Shown here: in pieces, positions 10,394-22,473 of the stretch | Position numbering within the stretch: position 1 is the first letter of the stretch | How the letters are laid out: each line of letters begins with the position of its first letter | Origin: Agrostemma githago | Lineage: Eukaryota; Streptophyta; Magnoliopsida; Caryophyllales; Caryophyllaceae | Length of the DNA: 64,000 nucleotides | Reading direction: 5' to 3' | Assembly (NCBI GenBank): GCA_958450325.1 | Contig: OY288251.1 | Coordinates: forward strand, 63,133,666-63,197,665 | Program-made: the position numbers and the translations under genes | The notes under the pieces: generated by a model | The model's input: the letters and a program-made list of their open reading frames with translations, nothing else | Databases searched by the model: none | Told to the model about the DNA's origin: nothing

Positions 10394-12939
10394 TGTAGAC
10401 ACCCACATTTTGACCGCCAGGTGTCTATAGTAGTTCCCGCCAAACACCCGATGATGATAGAACGTAAACGTGCTTTGAAAAACTCGGATATGGGCTTGTA
10501 ATCATGGACATTTGGTTTAGGCATTTTAAGGAGTACAAATCTCACAAAACTGACCTTAAATCCAGGCCCAGTGGGTCGTTTCGAGTCAAATAACACTAAT
10601 TTGGGTCGAAACCGTCACCAGGGGTAAAACCGTCTTTTAGCGACCGAGTCAAACCCAGGTCAAAGATATTTTTTCCCGAGTCACACGAGCTGGCCGTGAC
10701 ACTACACGGCTGATTCGGACTCAAATACCAAAAAATCAGCCTTCACAAATATTAAACAATTCCATTTAAGGTAGAATTCGATCTCGAGTAGGAATTCTAT
10801 CCGGAAACCGACTCAGACACCCAACCGAGTGCAAACACTCGGCCAAGTAGAGCATAACCAGCCGGTTCCTCTCTTTTCTTCCCTCACAAGAAAACGGAAT
10901 CCTCGTTCTCCTCAGCTTCTTACTCAAGCGGTAATTCTAGCTCGAACAGGAATCCTATTCAAAAACCGATTCGAACACTTGACCGAGTGCGAAACACTTG
11001 GCCAAAACAGTACAAGGCACCCGTGTATCCCTTTCTTCTTGGCCAAGAAAGCGGAATTCTTATTCCCCTCGAACTCCTACGTTTCCTATCCTAAGCGGTA
11101 TTCGAACTCTCCTAAACAAAGGTCGGAAACTTCCTATAAATAGGACCCTCCCTTCAACATCCAAAGGACAGAACAACACCAAGAAATACACCGAAAAATC
11201 AGACCAAAAAATACCATCAGCAATACATCAAAAATACCGAGAAAGTCAGCTAGAAAGCGACATCCAAAATCCCGACGTGATCCGAAATTCCGAAGTCTAG
11301 TCCGTCCCTCCACCCGGTCGAACCCACGTCACACACACATACAAAAACACTCCAAAAATCGACACCTTAACTCACCCACATTATCTCGACGCTCCCGTGC
11401 CTAAGCCACCGTCCGACGAGCCCTATACCGAGATCACAAAGCATGTAGGTTGAGGGTGCAAATCAAACCCGTCTCTTCCCTTTTCTCTCTCCTTCATCTC
11501 GTTTTTTTATGGGTCTTGCGTCGGTCCTTCTTTTATTTTCTAATATCGATACTACTAAAAACTATTTTCCTATATCGAATATTCTTAAAATATTATATCG
11601 ATTCTATATAATCGAATATCATATCAAAAAGGATTATATTAAGTTTTCGACGAAATCGTTACATCTTTTTACAACTTTTCGTTCAAAATCTTTTTTACAT
11701 CTTTTCGTTCAAAAACAAACTTTTTCAAAACCTTTTCTAAAGTCATTCCGAATATTCGATATCGATTTCATAATCGAATATCGAATACGACGAATATCGA
11801 AAATATAAACCAGGTATAAATTAGTCCATATTTGTACGCGATTTATAACAATTTTCGACAAAAAATAAAAAACGGACAGACTCGCGTGCGAGTCGCGCCC
11901 GGTCCAGGCGACTCGCGCCCGAGTCTGACCCGAGTCTATTTTTTTAGTTTTCGTTCGTTTATTTTTATTATTTTACGAAACGATTCCTAAATTTACATCT
12001 TTTCCAAAACTATTCTAAATATTTGATAATCAACTATCGAATATGACGAATATCGAGAATATTAAGTCGAGTACGAGTTATGCGATATTCGTACGCGATT
12101 TAATCAAAATTTTCCGAAAACCGTTGTCGATTTCAGGCCACCACGCGACCCGCATTGGTCTCGGGCGAGTCGCGCGGCTCTCGGCCGAGACCCACCTTTT
12201 TTCCTTTTTTACTCTTTCTCGAACATCGTTTTTTATACAAAACAACGTTTTAGTAATATTTTTCAGATTTCGATTAATATTTATTTTCTCGATTTCATAT
12301 ATTATTATTTCAATCGTTACTAACCCGTTTTCTCGTGTTTGTAGCAATTATTTCTCTCATATTCTTTTTATCGTTTTATTAGACTAAAACGAACCCACAT
12401 GCTAAAATAACTTTGACGTTATTAGTTTAACATGCATTAAACGACTTAGCAACCCATTTATTTATTTTTCCTCACATGTCTTAGGAAAATAATCTCTGCA
12501 TATCATTTCATCGTCGAACTAACGCGTGTACACAAAACCGAACGATATCTTAGTAAAGGCCGCTAAGTGCGGGCGGGGTTGGGTGTTCTCGCTGAACTTC
12601 CCAACACGTACCCTCACCCCTTATTCAGAACCATGGTTTCCGGATGTCCGAAACCATTGGCAACGAGAGTCATTCAATATACGATTAACCGCCCAGTCGG
12701 CATCGGTATCGATATGCAAAGGGACGAACCCAATAAACTCTGACATCGGAAATGGGCCAGGCTTTAAGTATGGCCCACTACGACATAGAGTGGGTTCGAA
12801 CGGTTCCGAATAACCATAAAATTCGGTGGCGACTCCTACTTCGATTTAAAATTCTATTCGATCCATCTCATATGGAAATTCTACGCCTCCCCAAAACCCG
12901 CGCTTCGCCGCGTCGGGGTGGACCTATGTCATGTCCACA
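10394..12939 (+). repeat. 5' LTR of the Tat element
   Basis: This LTR is 2546 bp with TG...CA ends. A TATA box (CTATAAATAGG) at about 11135-11145 marks U3/R. A GC-rich palindromic group (GACTCGCGTGCGAGTC and relatives, 11880-11935 and 12145-12190) and AT-rich ATCGAATAT palindromes (11560-12060) lie downstream of it. It is nearly identical to 23029-25575. Confidence 0.95.
11135..11145 (+). promoter_or_regulatory. TATA box of the 5' LTR promoter
   Basis: CTATAAATAGG lies about 745 bp into the LTR, an expected position for the retrotransposon promoter. The same motif is at about 23770 in the 3' LTR. Confidence 0.7.
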
Positions 12940-12942
12940 ATT

Positions 12943-12960
12943 TGGCGACTCCGCTGGGGA
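12943..12960 (+). promoter_or_regulatory. primer-binding site of the Tat element
   Basis: TGGCGACTCCGCTGGGGA starts three bases after the 5' LTR and begins with the TGG that pairs with a tRNA CCA end. Tat/Ogre elements often use an arginine tRNA, but I cannot verify the tRNA identity here. Confidence 0.8.
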
Positions 12961-14019
12961 TTAACTGATGTGTCACTTACCATCGGCATCCTCAGGGTGA
13001 GACTCGAAAAGAAATCGTTCGATTAGTAATGTACACGTTTTAGTTCAATGATTCATGCATAACCCCGTTCTATCCCGGGCCGGTTACTTGTGACCGACGT
13101 CCCACTATACCACGGTGCACTCCCACTTGGATGCACTAAAGACTTCAATGGCGGAACTCGTTTAGACTTTGCGGCATGTCCTAAGACCAACTCGGCTTAG
13201 GGAGTCCGTCCTCAGTACGAGAATGCCATCGTTGTTGGTATAGACCCTTTTAGACCGACCGAGACTTAGACTAAGAGCATACATGGCGTCGTTATACTGA
13301 TTCTATGACTACATGCTACTTGATCTTCTTTGGTCTTTTCAAAAAACCGTCATTTTTTCAAAAACTTGCATCTTTTCAAACCCATCGTTTTTCAAAACCC
13401 GGAAAGCTGCCGAATTTAGGACTTATGATTTTGACTCAAAATAGCCTATTTTTAGCCGGTATGCTGTCCAAACCTTTTAAAAAAAAAAACCCGAAATCTC
13501 GGCCCGATAGCCCCTTTCTCGGTTTTCAAAAAAAATCGGGTCTTCCAATCCGACTTTGCTCGGTTTTCAAATTCAAATTCCCTTTTCAAAACCCTCTTCT
13601 TCTTAGGACTTCCCGTATTTAGCAGTGTCGGGTCTTGTCATAGGTTGTAAGAGTCTATAGCGTCGAAACTCCGTCGATCTTATATCACGGGTTTCCACCC
13701 CATCCCAGTCCGCCTTACTTGTCAAGGCACGGCCCACCTTCGTAGGACTAACTCCTACAAAGGGAAGCCCGTTTACACACTCGAGTCTAAAGTCTGGGGA
13801 TTTCTCACGTAGACCTTCCTTCGAACAGGACTAGGCCCACTCTGCCGAATCCTAAGGAAGGCCCACCACTCACGCGTCATCCATTTAGAAGTCAGTCTCC
13901 GGTCTTTTTTCTTTCTAGTCTAGTCTTTTTCTTGCTCGGGATGTACTTTTGATTCTAAGATCTGGGTCAGTTACTGATTACGCGGTGCCCTTACAGACAG
14001 GTCACCCCACACTCGAGCC
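12961..14019 (+). other. untranslated leader of the Tat element
   Basis: About 1.06 kb between the primer-binding site and the gag start. No open frame of note has a recognisable product. Long leaders are usual in Tat/Ogre elements. Confidence 0.6.
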
Positions 14020-15861
14020 ATGACGCAAAAAGCCATAGATGAACTAACCGCCTCGTTGGCCCAAATCCAAGACCAACTGAGGAAGATGCGGGAAGACCAG
14101 ATCGCCATCATTACTCGGGTTAGTGCCGTAGAACAGGGAACCCCCAACGCTTCGATCGACGATGACGGGCCTTTAGCCGCATTGGCCAGTGCAGTCCTCA
14201 AACTGCAAGAACAGGTCCACCTCACAACCCAAAGCTCCATCCATACGGAGAATGCTAGGACTTATACCCCACTGACCGATGAACTACTCACCAATCTCAA
14301 CCTGACGGGTATGCCAATGTTCGAGGGTACTGAAGACCCGGTCCACCATATCCGGGCTTTCAAGGAATTCATGGCCCTTAAAGGGGTTAAGTCCAACATG
14401 TTCAAGCACCTATTCGCTTCTTCTCTCGAGAAGCACCCAAGGGCCTGGTACTACCGGCTCGATCCCAAGAAATACAAAACTTGGGATGACGTGGCAACGG
14501 AATTCGCTCGGAATTACGCCGACAACACGGAAATCCAGACCACTATGCGCACCCTGGAGGTAATGGCCCAGGAACCTAAGGAAGGATTCACAAAATACCT
14601 TCAACGCTGGAGGGCTGAAAGTGTCAAAATGGTCGATAAGCCCAGTGAAAAGGTGCTGGTTGAAGCCTTTGTCAAGAACCTACTTCCAGCTTACCGGGTC
14701 CATCTCCGGTACGCCATCATACCTAGCTTCGCAGTCCTAACTGAAATGGGAACAAGAATCGAGGATGATCTAAGATTGGAAAGCCTCACTAAGGCCTCCA
14801 CTAAGGGATATCAAGGGGCCAGTTCATCAACGAGCAAGCCCGCTACTACTGCGGCCACTCGTAGCATTTTCGACGAGGTAAATGCACTCGATACCTCGTC
14901 TCAGAAGACTACCACTCCCCGGGTGTTCACCGACATAGGCACTACCTATGAAAATGCCCTTCAGAGGTTATCATCGAAAGGTCTGATCACCCCGATAGGC
15001 CCAACACCTGATATCCCGGTCGAACGTCGCTCTAAGGCCTACAACCTACAGGCCTACTGTCACTATCATCGTGGTAAGGGGCACGATACCGAGAAATGTT
15101 GGAAGCTCAAGCACCTTATCCAAGACCTCATTGAAAGCGGGAAAATCCCTTTACCCGGGGGTAAGGCCAACAACAAAGACAACCCATTGGCCACTCATGC
15201 CATCTTTTCCGGAGAAGTAGTGGATTGCTCACACCTCATTTCTCCATTTATCCCACAAATAAACGGGATTTGGTGCGATGACGAAGACGATGTCTACCTC
15301 ACCAAAGGGGAAGTTGTCCCCATCACGTCCGAGGAGATTCAAAAGGTTAAATCCAAGGCTTTAGCCACTAGTCAAGCCCTTATCATCGCTGAACCACTTA
15401 GGGTAGAGCCCGCCCCGGAAGAGCCGACTGCTGAAAAGGCTCTTGTGAAACAGCTAAGCAAAACTCGAGTTGACCTCTCTATATGGCAACTCCTAGTTAG
15501 CTCTCAGGAACATCGAGAGGCACTCACTAAGGCCCTCGATCAGGTCAAAATCGACTCTATGGCTACTCCAGCCGAAATGGTAGCCACAGTCCTACCTCAC
15601 CTAAAAGGTAGATCCATAGAGGAAGGCCCACTAATCACCTTCTCCAATGCCGATCTACCACCATTTGGGCCAGCCCACAACATGGCCCTCTACATCACGG
15701 TTATCTGCCGTGGAAAGTACTTACCCATGACCCTAATTGACGACGGGTCAGCAGTCAATGTCCTCCCTTTGAGAACCGCCAAAGCCCTCGGTATCACCGA
15801 GGCCGACTATATTCCAACAGCTCAAACCATTCAGCTTTTGACGGAAGTCCAAAATCAGTAG
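14020..15861 (+). CDS. Gag-protease polyprotein of the Tat element, truncated within the protease
   Basis: A 613-residue frame. Residues 1-40 look like a coiled coil (ELTASLAQIQDQLRKMRED). A retrotransposon Gag domain at about 95-235 has the signature YYRLDPKKYKTWDD and FTKYLQRWRAES. A zinc-knuckle-like Cys/His cluster lies at about 345-358 (YCHYHRGKGHDTEKC), not a perfect CCHC. An aspartic protease begins at about 570 with LIDDGSAVNVLP, the variant Asp-Asp-Gly instead of Asp-Ser/Thr-Gly. Gag forms the particle and the protease processes the polyprotein. The frame ends at 15861, while the rest of the protease lies in another frame of the pol region. The shift falls in a short T run at about 15836-15839. 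A mid-protease position makes a mutation likelier than programmed frameshifting, but I cannot exclude the latter. Confidence 0.9.
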   Translation: MTQKAIDELTASLAQIQDQLRKMREDQIAIITRVSAVEQGTPNASIDDDGPLAALASAVLKLQEQVHLTTQSSIHTENARTYTPLTDELLTNLNLTGMPMFEGTEDPVHHIRAFKEFMALKGVKSNMFKHLFASSLEKHPRAWYYRLDPKKYKTWDDVATEFARNYADNTEIQTTMRTLEVMAQEPKEGFTKYLQRWRAESVKMVDKPSEKVLVEAFVKNLLPAYRVHLRYAIIPSFAVLTEMGTRIEDDLRLESLTKASTKGYQGASSSTSKPATTAATRSIFDEVNALDTSSQKTTTPRVFTDIGTTYENALQRLSSKGLITPIGPTPDIPVERRSKAYNLQAYCHYHRGKGHDTEKCWKLKHLIQDLIESGKIPLPGGKANNKDNPLATHAIFSGEVVDCSHLISPFIPQINGIWCDDEDDVYLTKGEVVPITSEEIQKVKSKALATSQALIIAEPLRVEPAPEEPTAEKALVKQLSKTRVDLSIWQLLVSSQEHREALTKALDQVKIDSMATPAEMVATVLPHLKGRSIEEGPLITFSNADLPPFGPAHNMALYITVICRGKYLPMTLIDDGSAVNVLPLRTAKALGITEADYIPTAQTIQLLTEVQNQ

Positions 15862-18800
15862 CCGGAGCCACAAAACTCACTATCATAACCGGCCCGATAG
15901 AGAAAGAGCTGGAATTTCAAGTGATCGACGTGACTTCTTCCTTCAACCTTCTTCTAGGAAGACCTTGGATTCATGCAACCAGGGCTGTGTCCTCCACTTT
16001 GCATCGGAAAATCAAGCTGCCTTTGCGTGACACCGTCATCACTATAGAAGCCACACCTATGACTGTGGCTAATTGCAACACCTCGGGCCGCACTGATCTA
16101 TGGGGGTTCGACTTTGTAGGAGCCATCGAAGAAGATCACCTCTTCCGCCCCTATTTCACGGTCCACCTTGACCGGATGCTGCAAAATTTGGGCTTTCTAC
16201 CAGGGGTTACATCAAGGCCCGATCTTCCGGTAGGAAAAATTCTTGAAGTTCTGGACAATGGGAGGACTCAAACAGGCTTGGGCTACACCCTAACTCCAGA
16301 AAACATGGGTCAGACTGAAACCGGTAAGGTTACTTTCGTCACTCCAGTATTCGAGACTGCTCAGACCGGCCTATATCGGCCCACACGCCCTGGGACCCAC
16401 TTGGTCCAGGATTGCAACTACATACCAGACGACATCTTCGCTCTCATCCAATCTGAAGATGCTAAGAATGCTGAGCCCGCACTAGGGCTACTTTTTGGAG
16501 AAGAACTCGCGGTTCCAACACCGAAAGAAGAGCTAGTCAGCCTCATTCTCCGCAGTCGCACCTTTGACCCGTCTAAGCTAATCTCGGAAGTCGGGTCCGG
16601 AACCAGAGCTTGGAGGAAGACTGTCAAATGGACTGACAGTCAAGGAAAAACTTACAAGCTGATCACAGGAGAAGAAGAGATGCCAGAATCTGAGTCTGAG
16701 TCTGAGTCGGAGTCCGAGTCAGAGTCTAAGATTGAGTCTAGTGAGTCTGGTGCTAGGGTCAATCCTGTAACTCCCCCTCTTCCTTTAGCCATTCCAGGTG
16801 CCTCGGGGTCTGTCCCGGGCACCCTACCTATCCCGCCACTGACTAGTGATCAGATGGCCGCTCTTTTCGAGCTCTTTTCTCAATTTATGATCAATAATAA
16901 CAACCGTTCTGCTTACGACTTGTCTCATTTTCAAAATTTCAAAAATTTTATGTGCAATGACATTGAGAAGCCCGACGAACAGGTATCTTTACTCCCACAT
17001 CTGATCGAGCAACTAGAGCAAAGGGAATCCCGCAATCCGGTAATCGAAGACACCGAATCCATCAACGTGGGAACAACCTTAGAACCTCAGATGCTTAAGA
17101 TAGGGTTATCCTTAGATCCCGAGGAGAAACAACAATTCATAGTTCTCCTTCAAGAATTCAAAGACGTCTTCGCATGGTCCTACAAGGACATGCCGGGGAT
17201 TGATCGCGAAATAGCCGAGCACCATATACCGATCAAGGAAGGGTTCAAGCCGGTTAAACAAAAACTCCGACGCATGAGGCCTGAATGGTCCCTCAAAGTC
17301 AAGGAGGAAGTCGACAAACAATTCAAGGCTGGGTTCATACGAGTCTCCGAGTATCCAGATTGGGTTGCAAACATAGTGCCAGTCCCCAAAAAGGATGGTA
17401 AGGTTCGTGTCTGTGTAGACTTCCGGGATCTTAACAAAGCAAGCCCGAAAGACGATTTTCCATTACCACACATCGATATACTAGTAGACAACACAGCAGA
17501 TCATGCCCTTCTATCATTTATGGACGGGTATGCGGGGTATAATCAAATAAAAATGGCAGAAGAAGATATGGATAAGACCACCTTCATCACACCTTGGGGT
17601 ACTTATTGCTATACAGTTATGCCATTTGGTCTCATCAATGCCGGGGCCACCTACCAACGAACCGCCACAACCTTATTGCATGACATGATGCATAAGGAAG
17701 TGGAAGTCTATGTGGACGACATGATCGTCAAATCTAAAGACAGGGACGGTCACATCACCGCCCTGAGAAAGTTCTTCACCCGACTTCGCAAATACAACAT
17801 GAGGCTAAACCCTCAGAAATGCAGTTTCGGGGTAACATCTGGCAAATTACTGGGTCATATCGTCAGCCAACGAGGTATAGAAGTCGATCCAGCCAAAATC
17901 AAGGCCATCACCGAGATGCAGCCCCCTAAAACCGAAAAAGAGATAAGAGGGTTTCTCGGAAAAGTCCAATACATCAGTAGGTTCATCTCAAAGCTAACCA
18001 TGGTGTGTGAACCGATCTTCAAGAAGCTGAAAATAGGAGAACGGTTACTATGGGATGACAAGTGTCAAACAGCCTTTGATAGAATCAAAGAGATTTTGGC
18101 CTCACCACCGGTCCTAATGCCACCTCAGCACGGCTTGCCTTTGTCACTTTACCTAATTACGACAGAGACAGCCATGGGGGCTATGTTAGCTCAAACGGTC
18201 AACTCCGAAGAACGAGCCATATACTACATCAGCAAAAAGTTTTTAGAGTACGAGTGTAAGTACACCATGCTCGAAAAGACGTGTTTAGCTTTGGTCTGGG
18301 CCACTAAGAAGCTCCGACATTACATGCTTAGTCACGAAGTACAGGTGTTATCCAGAATGGATCCAATCAAATACCTCTTCGAAAAACCCATCCTCAACGG
18401 CAGGATATCAAGATGGACCCTCATGTTAGCGGAGTTCGATCCAAAATTCGTACCACTGAAAGCCATTAAAGGACGAGTAGTAGCCGAGTTTCTCGCTGAC
18501 AGTCCCGTAACCGAAGAAGGACACACCGACACTTGGTCCTTCCCAGACGAAGACATTTTCCACACTGACACCGAAGCATGGGATTTGTACTTTGACGGGG
18601 CATCTAATTTCCGAGGATTTGGGGTCGGAATTCTTCTAATCTCACCGAAAGGGGAACATACCCCCGTATCCATCAAATTAGACTTTGACGTCACCAACAA
18701 CGCCGCAGAGTATGAAGCATGTATCCACGGGCTACAAGCCGCCGCCGACTTAGGGGTCACAAACCTCCGAGTACACGGTGATTCATCACTGGTCATCAAT

Positions 18801-19289
18801 CAAGCGCTCCAAAAATGGAAAACTCAAAATGCAAATCTCGTGGCCTACCAGGCACGAGTACGGGATCTCGAGAAACAATTCCACAAGGTAGAATACATAT
18901 ACCTACCTCGGGAAGAAAATCAATTCGCAGATGCACTCTCAAAACTGGCATCTTTGCTAAACATTCCCGACCATATGACCAGTATGCCAATCTGCGTCGA
19001 AAGACGATCCGAGCCAGCATATATCCACGACATCGAAGAAGTCGAGATACCTGATCCTGAGCCATGGTATCAAGCTGTGCTGACATACCTAACAACCGGG
19101 GAATATCCACCTGGAACTGACAACCGAGCCAAAAAGGCCCTGCGAAGACTGGCAACCCAGTTCATCCGCACCGACGATGGGCAACTTTACAAAAAGACGG
19201 CACAGGGGGCTCTCCTTCGTCTGTCGACAAGACCAACGCCGAAAAAGTTATGGCAGAAGTACATGATGGCGAATGCGGTCCACACATGA
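15862..19289 (+). CDS. Pol of the Tat element: protease end, reverse transcriptase, RNase H
   Basis: A long frame, open upstream of 15921. It starts with the end of the protease (FNLLLGRPWIHATRAVSS), passes an acidic Glu/Ser repeat (16681-16745, ESESESESESESE), and then contains reverse transcriptase: VPVPKKDGKVRVCVDFRDLN, FMDGYAGYNQI, TPWGTYCYTVMPFGL and the catalytic YVDD at about residue 597 (17709). A connection RNase H segment follows, then an archaeal-type RNase H with YFDGAS, AAEYEAC, VHGDSSLV and NQFADALSKLAS (18580-18950), whose four catalytic positions are present. The frame runs out at 19289 because of a frame change near 19215-19230, so integrase lies in a different frame. The 2.5-4.3 kb fragment is a diverged relative of its first half. 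Confidence 0.92.
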
Positions 19290-20282
19290 ATGCCCAAATG
19301 TTAGTCCGAAAAATCATGAGGCTCGGTTACTACTGGAATAGCATGGAAACTGACTGCCAGCTATATGTTAGACATTACCATAATTGTCAAATTTTTGCCA
19401 ATATACAACATATGCCACCATCCTTGCTATACACCATGACATCACCATGGCCATTTTCAACATGGGGAATCGACATAATCGGAAAGATAAACCCCTCGGG
19501 AACCGGAGGACACTGCTTCATTTTGGTAGCAATCGACTATTTCACCAAATGGGTCGAAGCTGAATCCTATCGTATTCTCAACGCTAGCCATGTTGCCAAG
19601 TTCATTCAAAATAAGATAATATGCCGGTATGGAATCCCCCATGAGTTCATTAGTGACCACGGGACCCATTTTCAAGCCGAAACAGCAGCCTTGCTAACCA
19701 AGTACAAGATTCAAAGGCATACATCTTCACCCTACCGACCCCAAACCAATGGAGCGGTAGAAGCGGCTAATAAAACAATTGTCACCATACTCAAAAAGAT
19801 GGCTGATAATTACCGGGACTGGCCCGACAAAATACCATTTGCACTTTGGGGATATCGGACCTCGATTCGTACTGCGACTGGGGCAACGCCTTATTACCTT
19901 ACATACGGCATGGAAGCAGTCCAACCTGTTGAGTTAGAAGTGCCATCACTCAGATTGGGTTCGAGCACGATAAGACTCGCTAGTCCTTTTAGATGAACGA
20001 CGATCTCGTGCCCTCAATAATATTCAAATCTATCAAAAAAGAATCCAACGGGCTTTCAACAAAAGGGTGAGGCCCAGAAACATCATAGAAGGAAATTTGG
20101 TTCTCAAATCAGTTCGAGCTTTATTGCCAGTGGACCCAAGGGGGAAATTCAAACCTAACTGGGCTGAGCCATATCTGGTAAAGAAGATTCTATCAGGTGG
20201 AGCGGTAATGCTAACGGATCTGGACGGGAACGAATTTATCAACCCAACTAACCTGGACCAGCTGAAGCGCTATTACCCTTAA
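19225..20282 (+). pseudogene. Integrase of the Tat element, frame-disrupted
   Basis: Integrase in two frames. The first (to 19996) has the N-terminal zinc-finger region (HDGECGPHMNAQ ... DCQLYVRHYHNCQ), where the first Cys of the final Cys-x-x-Cys pair is replaced by Tyr. The DDE core follows: WGIDIIGKI, FISDHGTHF, and YRPQTNGAVEAANK with the catalytic Glu. A frame change between about 19955 and 19980 moves the C-terminal part (YQKRIQRAFNKRVRPRN ... GGAVMLTDLDGNEF ... LDQLKRYYP) to another frame ending at 20282. The role is cDNA insertion. Two frame changes and the lost zinc ligand make this copy non-functional, so its own insertion probably used proteins from another copy. Confidence 0.88.
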
Positions 20283-20637
20283 CCCACCTTTCTCAATGTC
20301 ATCTGCAAAAAGTTTATTAAAAACATCTTTTTTTTTCAAACTTTTAAAGACAAGTCAAAAGCTAGAATTATTTATTCTACTGTTTTAAACATCTTGAACC
20401 AATAGTCTTGATGTATTTCGAAGTTGCAATTTAATTCACTCTGAACTACGTTTGGTTTGATTCCATTTGTTGTGGATACGTAGCCAGCCCCTCAAAAGGG
20501 CACAACCACTGCAATCGAAAAAAAACAGGAACGGTTCTTTAATAAACCTTTCTTTATTTAAAATAATAAAATTACAAAAAAATCAAAAAACCATCACAAA
20601 AAAAAATATATAATACTAATACTTAAATAATAAAAAA
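20283..20637. other. spacer between pol and the antisense gene
   Basis: AT-rich with poly-A and TTTAAAATAATAAAA runs. It could hold the 3' ends of both the sense pol transcript and the antisense transcript. No gene is seen. Confidence 0.5.
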
Positions 20638-22367
20638 CTAAGGCATTTTTCCCTTTCCTTTGCCTTTAGTCTCCTTTTCGGTCCATCGGCGTCGAGGTGG
20701 AGGTGAACGCTCCCTGATCACCAAGGGAACCTCTTTAGCCCGGGCTCGTTTTTTCAAACTCGACTCCCCGGTCACCTCGTTATCTCGCGGGCCTAGCCTG
20801 TCTCGGACCGCCGACCTCGGTCCGAGTCGTCTCTCCAAATCACTAGCACCAGTCTCATTAGTCTGAGTTTTAGATTTTGACTTGGAATCCGACCCTGATT
20901 CAACAAAGGTAATGGGAGTCTTCTCGAAGAACCGCCTATTATTTTTGGCCGATTCTCGGCGGGCCAAATCAAGAGCTTCTTCGGTTTTCAAAGCTTTACG
21001 GGCCTCCTGGGATTCTTCAGAAGTCCATTTGCGATATGATTCAGAAACCCAAGTGGTTTGACAAGGGCGAGGTATAGTCCATATAACACGGGTGAACCAG
21101 CGCTGTAGCCACGTATCACACATAGCGTCCGTCAATTGGATCGAAACGCTAATTATTGCCTCAGTCTCAGGGATCTCCTGAAACGAACCGAACTGTCTTA
21201 AGATACGGTCCGGATAAATATGGACAGTCCAGTCCAAAGACAAAATCACCAGGTAACGGGCTTTGTCTCTCCTAGCTAATCCCGTCAGTCTCGAAAGGAA
21301 TCACCAAATCACGTTCCATCTGATCAAAGGCCCACCATGAAATACTAGCTCCTCATCCCAATATTTTTGAGTTACGGGATGACTTGGTCTTATTCGACGA
21401 GACCTTGAACCGATCTGATTGCTGCGGTATTTGGGTATATTCACCGGGGGCTCCATGATCGACAGACGCTCGAATAACCAGGTCTGCAAAATTTTCGAAA
21501 AGTCAAAAACTTTCGAAAAATCGAAAAAATCGAAAAAATCGGAAAAATTAAGAATTTTCGTTAAAAATTCAAAAATTCGGCAAAATCGGGAATTTCGAAA
21601 AAAAAAAAAAAAAAAAAACCGGAAAATTGAAGATTTCGAAAAAAAAAAACGGAAAATCCCGGATTACCGAAAAAAGAAAGAAAAAATCGGAAATCGAGTA
21701 TTTCATCGAAAAATGATTAAAATACCTGCAAAAGACGAATGCCTCCTGTCAATTGTTGATTTGGTTCAAGCCTCCTAGCATCAAGACCCATAATAATCTC
21801 CCCAGTTATCAGCCAAGCTGGGCTATGACCCGTCTCCATTTGATCAACTATGCTGATTAGCCTGATCTCACCTAAGCATGAATCAGCATCCATTCGGCCT
21901 TCGAAGGCGTACCTATGCAGCATACAAAAGGCAAAGGCCCTACGCCTATGGGTAGAAGTAATTCTTTCACCCACTGGGTTCATAAATTTATCAGCCAAGT
22001 CAAATAAGGAAACTGAATTTCCTTTCACCATACGGGCTGTCTCAGCATGCGATAACCCTAGAAAATCCCTCAACCTCCTCCTTGGATCGGGATAAAATGG
22101 GGGAATAGTAGGACGAGCGTTAGGGCATCACCCTCCAATAGCTGCTATCTCTTCAGGAAGAGGACATATTTCTCCTCGAGGAAATGCAAAAATATGAAAG
22201 GTAGTATCCCAAAAGGATAAGCAAGCATCAAGAAAGTGCGAATCTACCCTAAGTCGCTGAAGTGGGAATAAGGTCACAATCCCCATTTGAGTTAACTGGA
22301 CTCTATCTTCATCTCGAAAGTCCTGGGCCCACGCATGAAGCATTGCGGTCAAATGGTCAATACCCAT
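20638..22367 (-). pseudogene. Antisense plant-mobile-domain (PMD) gene inside the Tat element, one intron, two stops
   Basis: The minus strand encodes a protein of about 495 residues. It begins MGIDHLTAMLHAWAQDF and continues CLSFWDTTFHIFAFPRGE and LPEEIAAIGG, the fold signature of plant mobile domain proteins. It then gives FLGLSHAETARMVKGNS, RRAFAFCMLHRYAF and MGLDARRLEPNQ. An intron is well supported: LLQ ends at 21726 with donor GTATTTTAAT, and the acceptor TTTTGCAG precedes TWLFERL at 21483 (242 bp, T-rich on the sense strand). The C-terminal part is basic and low-complexity (PPPRRRWTEKETKGKGK), possibly a nuclear localisation signal. Two in-frame TGA codons, at 22128-22130 and 21301-21303, interrupt it. 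Antisense extra genes between pol and the 3' LTR are known in Tat/Retand-type elements; the molecular role is unclear. Confidence 0.8.
21484..21725 (-). other. intron of the antisense PMD gene
   Basis: A GT...AG intron of 242 bp, dominated on the plus strand by GGAAAA/TCGAAAAA runs, that is T-rich on the gene's own strand. Both flanking exons read in frame across the junction. Confidence 0.75.
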
Positions 22368-22465
22368 CGCGAGAATAGTTTCTTTTATCCTAAAGAGTCT
22401 AAGGGATTTTGAGATAAAAGAAAGGATTTGGGTGGGAATATGAAAAATAAGAAACCAACGCTCTC

Positions 22466-22473
22466 TATTTATA
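22466..22473 (-). promoter_or_regulatory. candidate TATA box for the antisense PMD gene
   Basis: On the minus strand, ATTATAAATAGAGAG lies about 95 bp upstream of the ATG at 22367. That leaves a leader of about 65-70 bases if transcription starts 30 bases downstream. Confidence 0.6.

Noticed and set aside
20660..20866. Plus-strand frame antisense to the PMD tail
   Set aside because: It is a shadow of the basic C-terminal segment of the minus-strand PMD gene.
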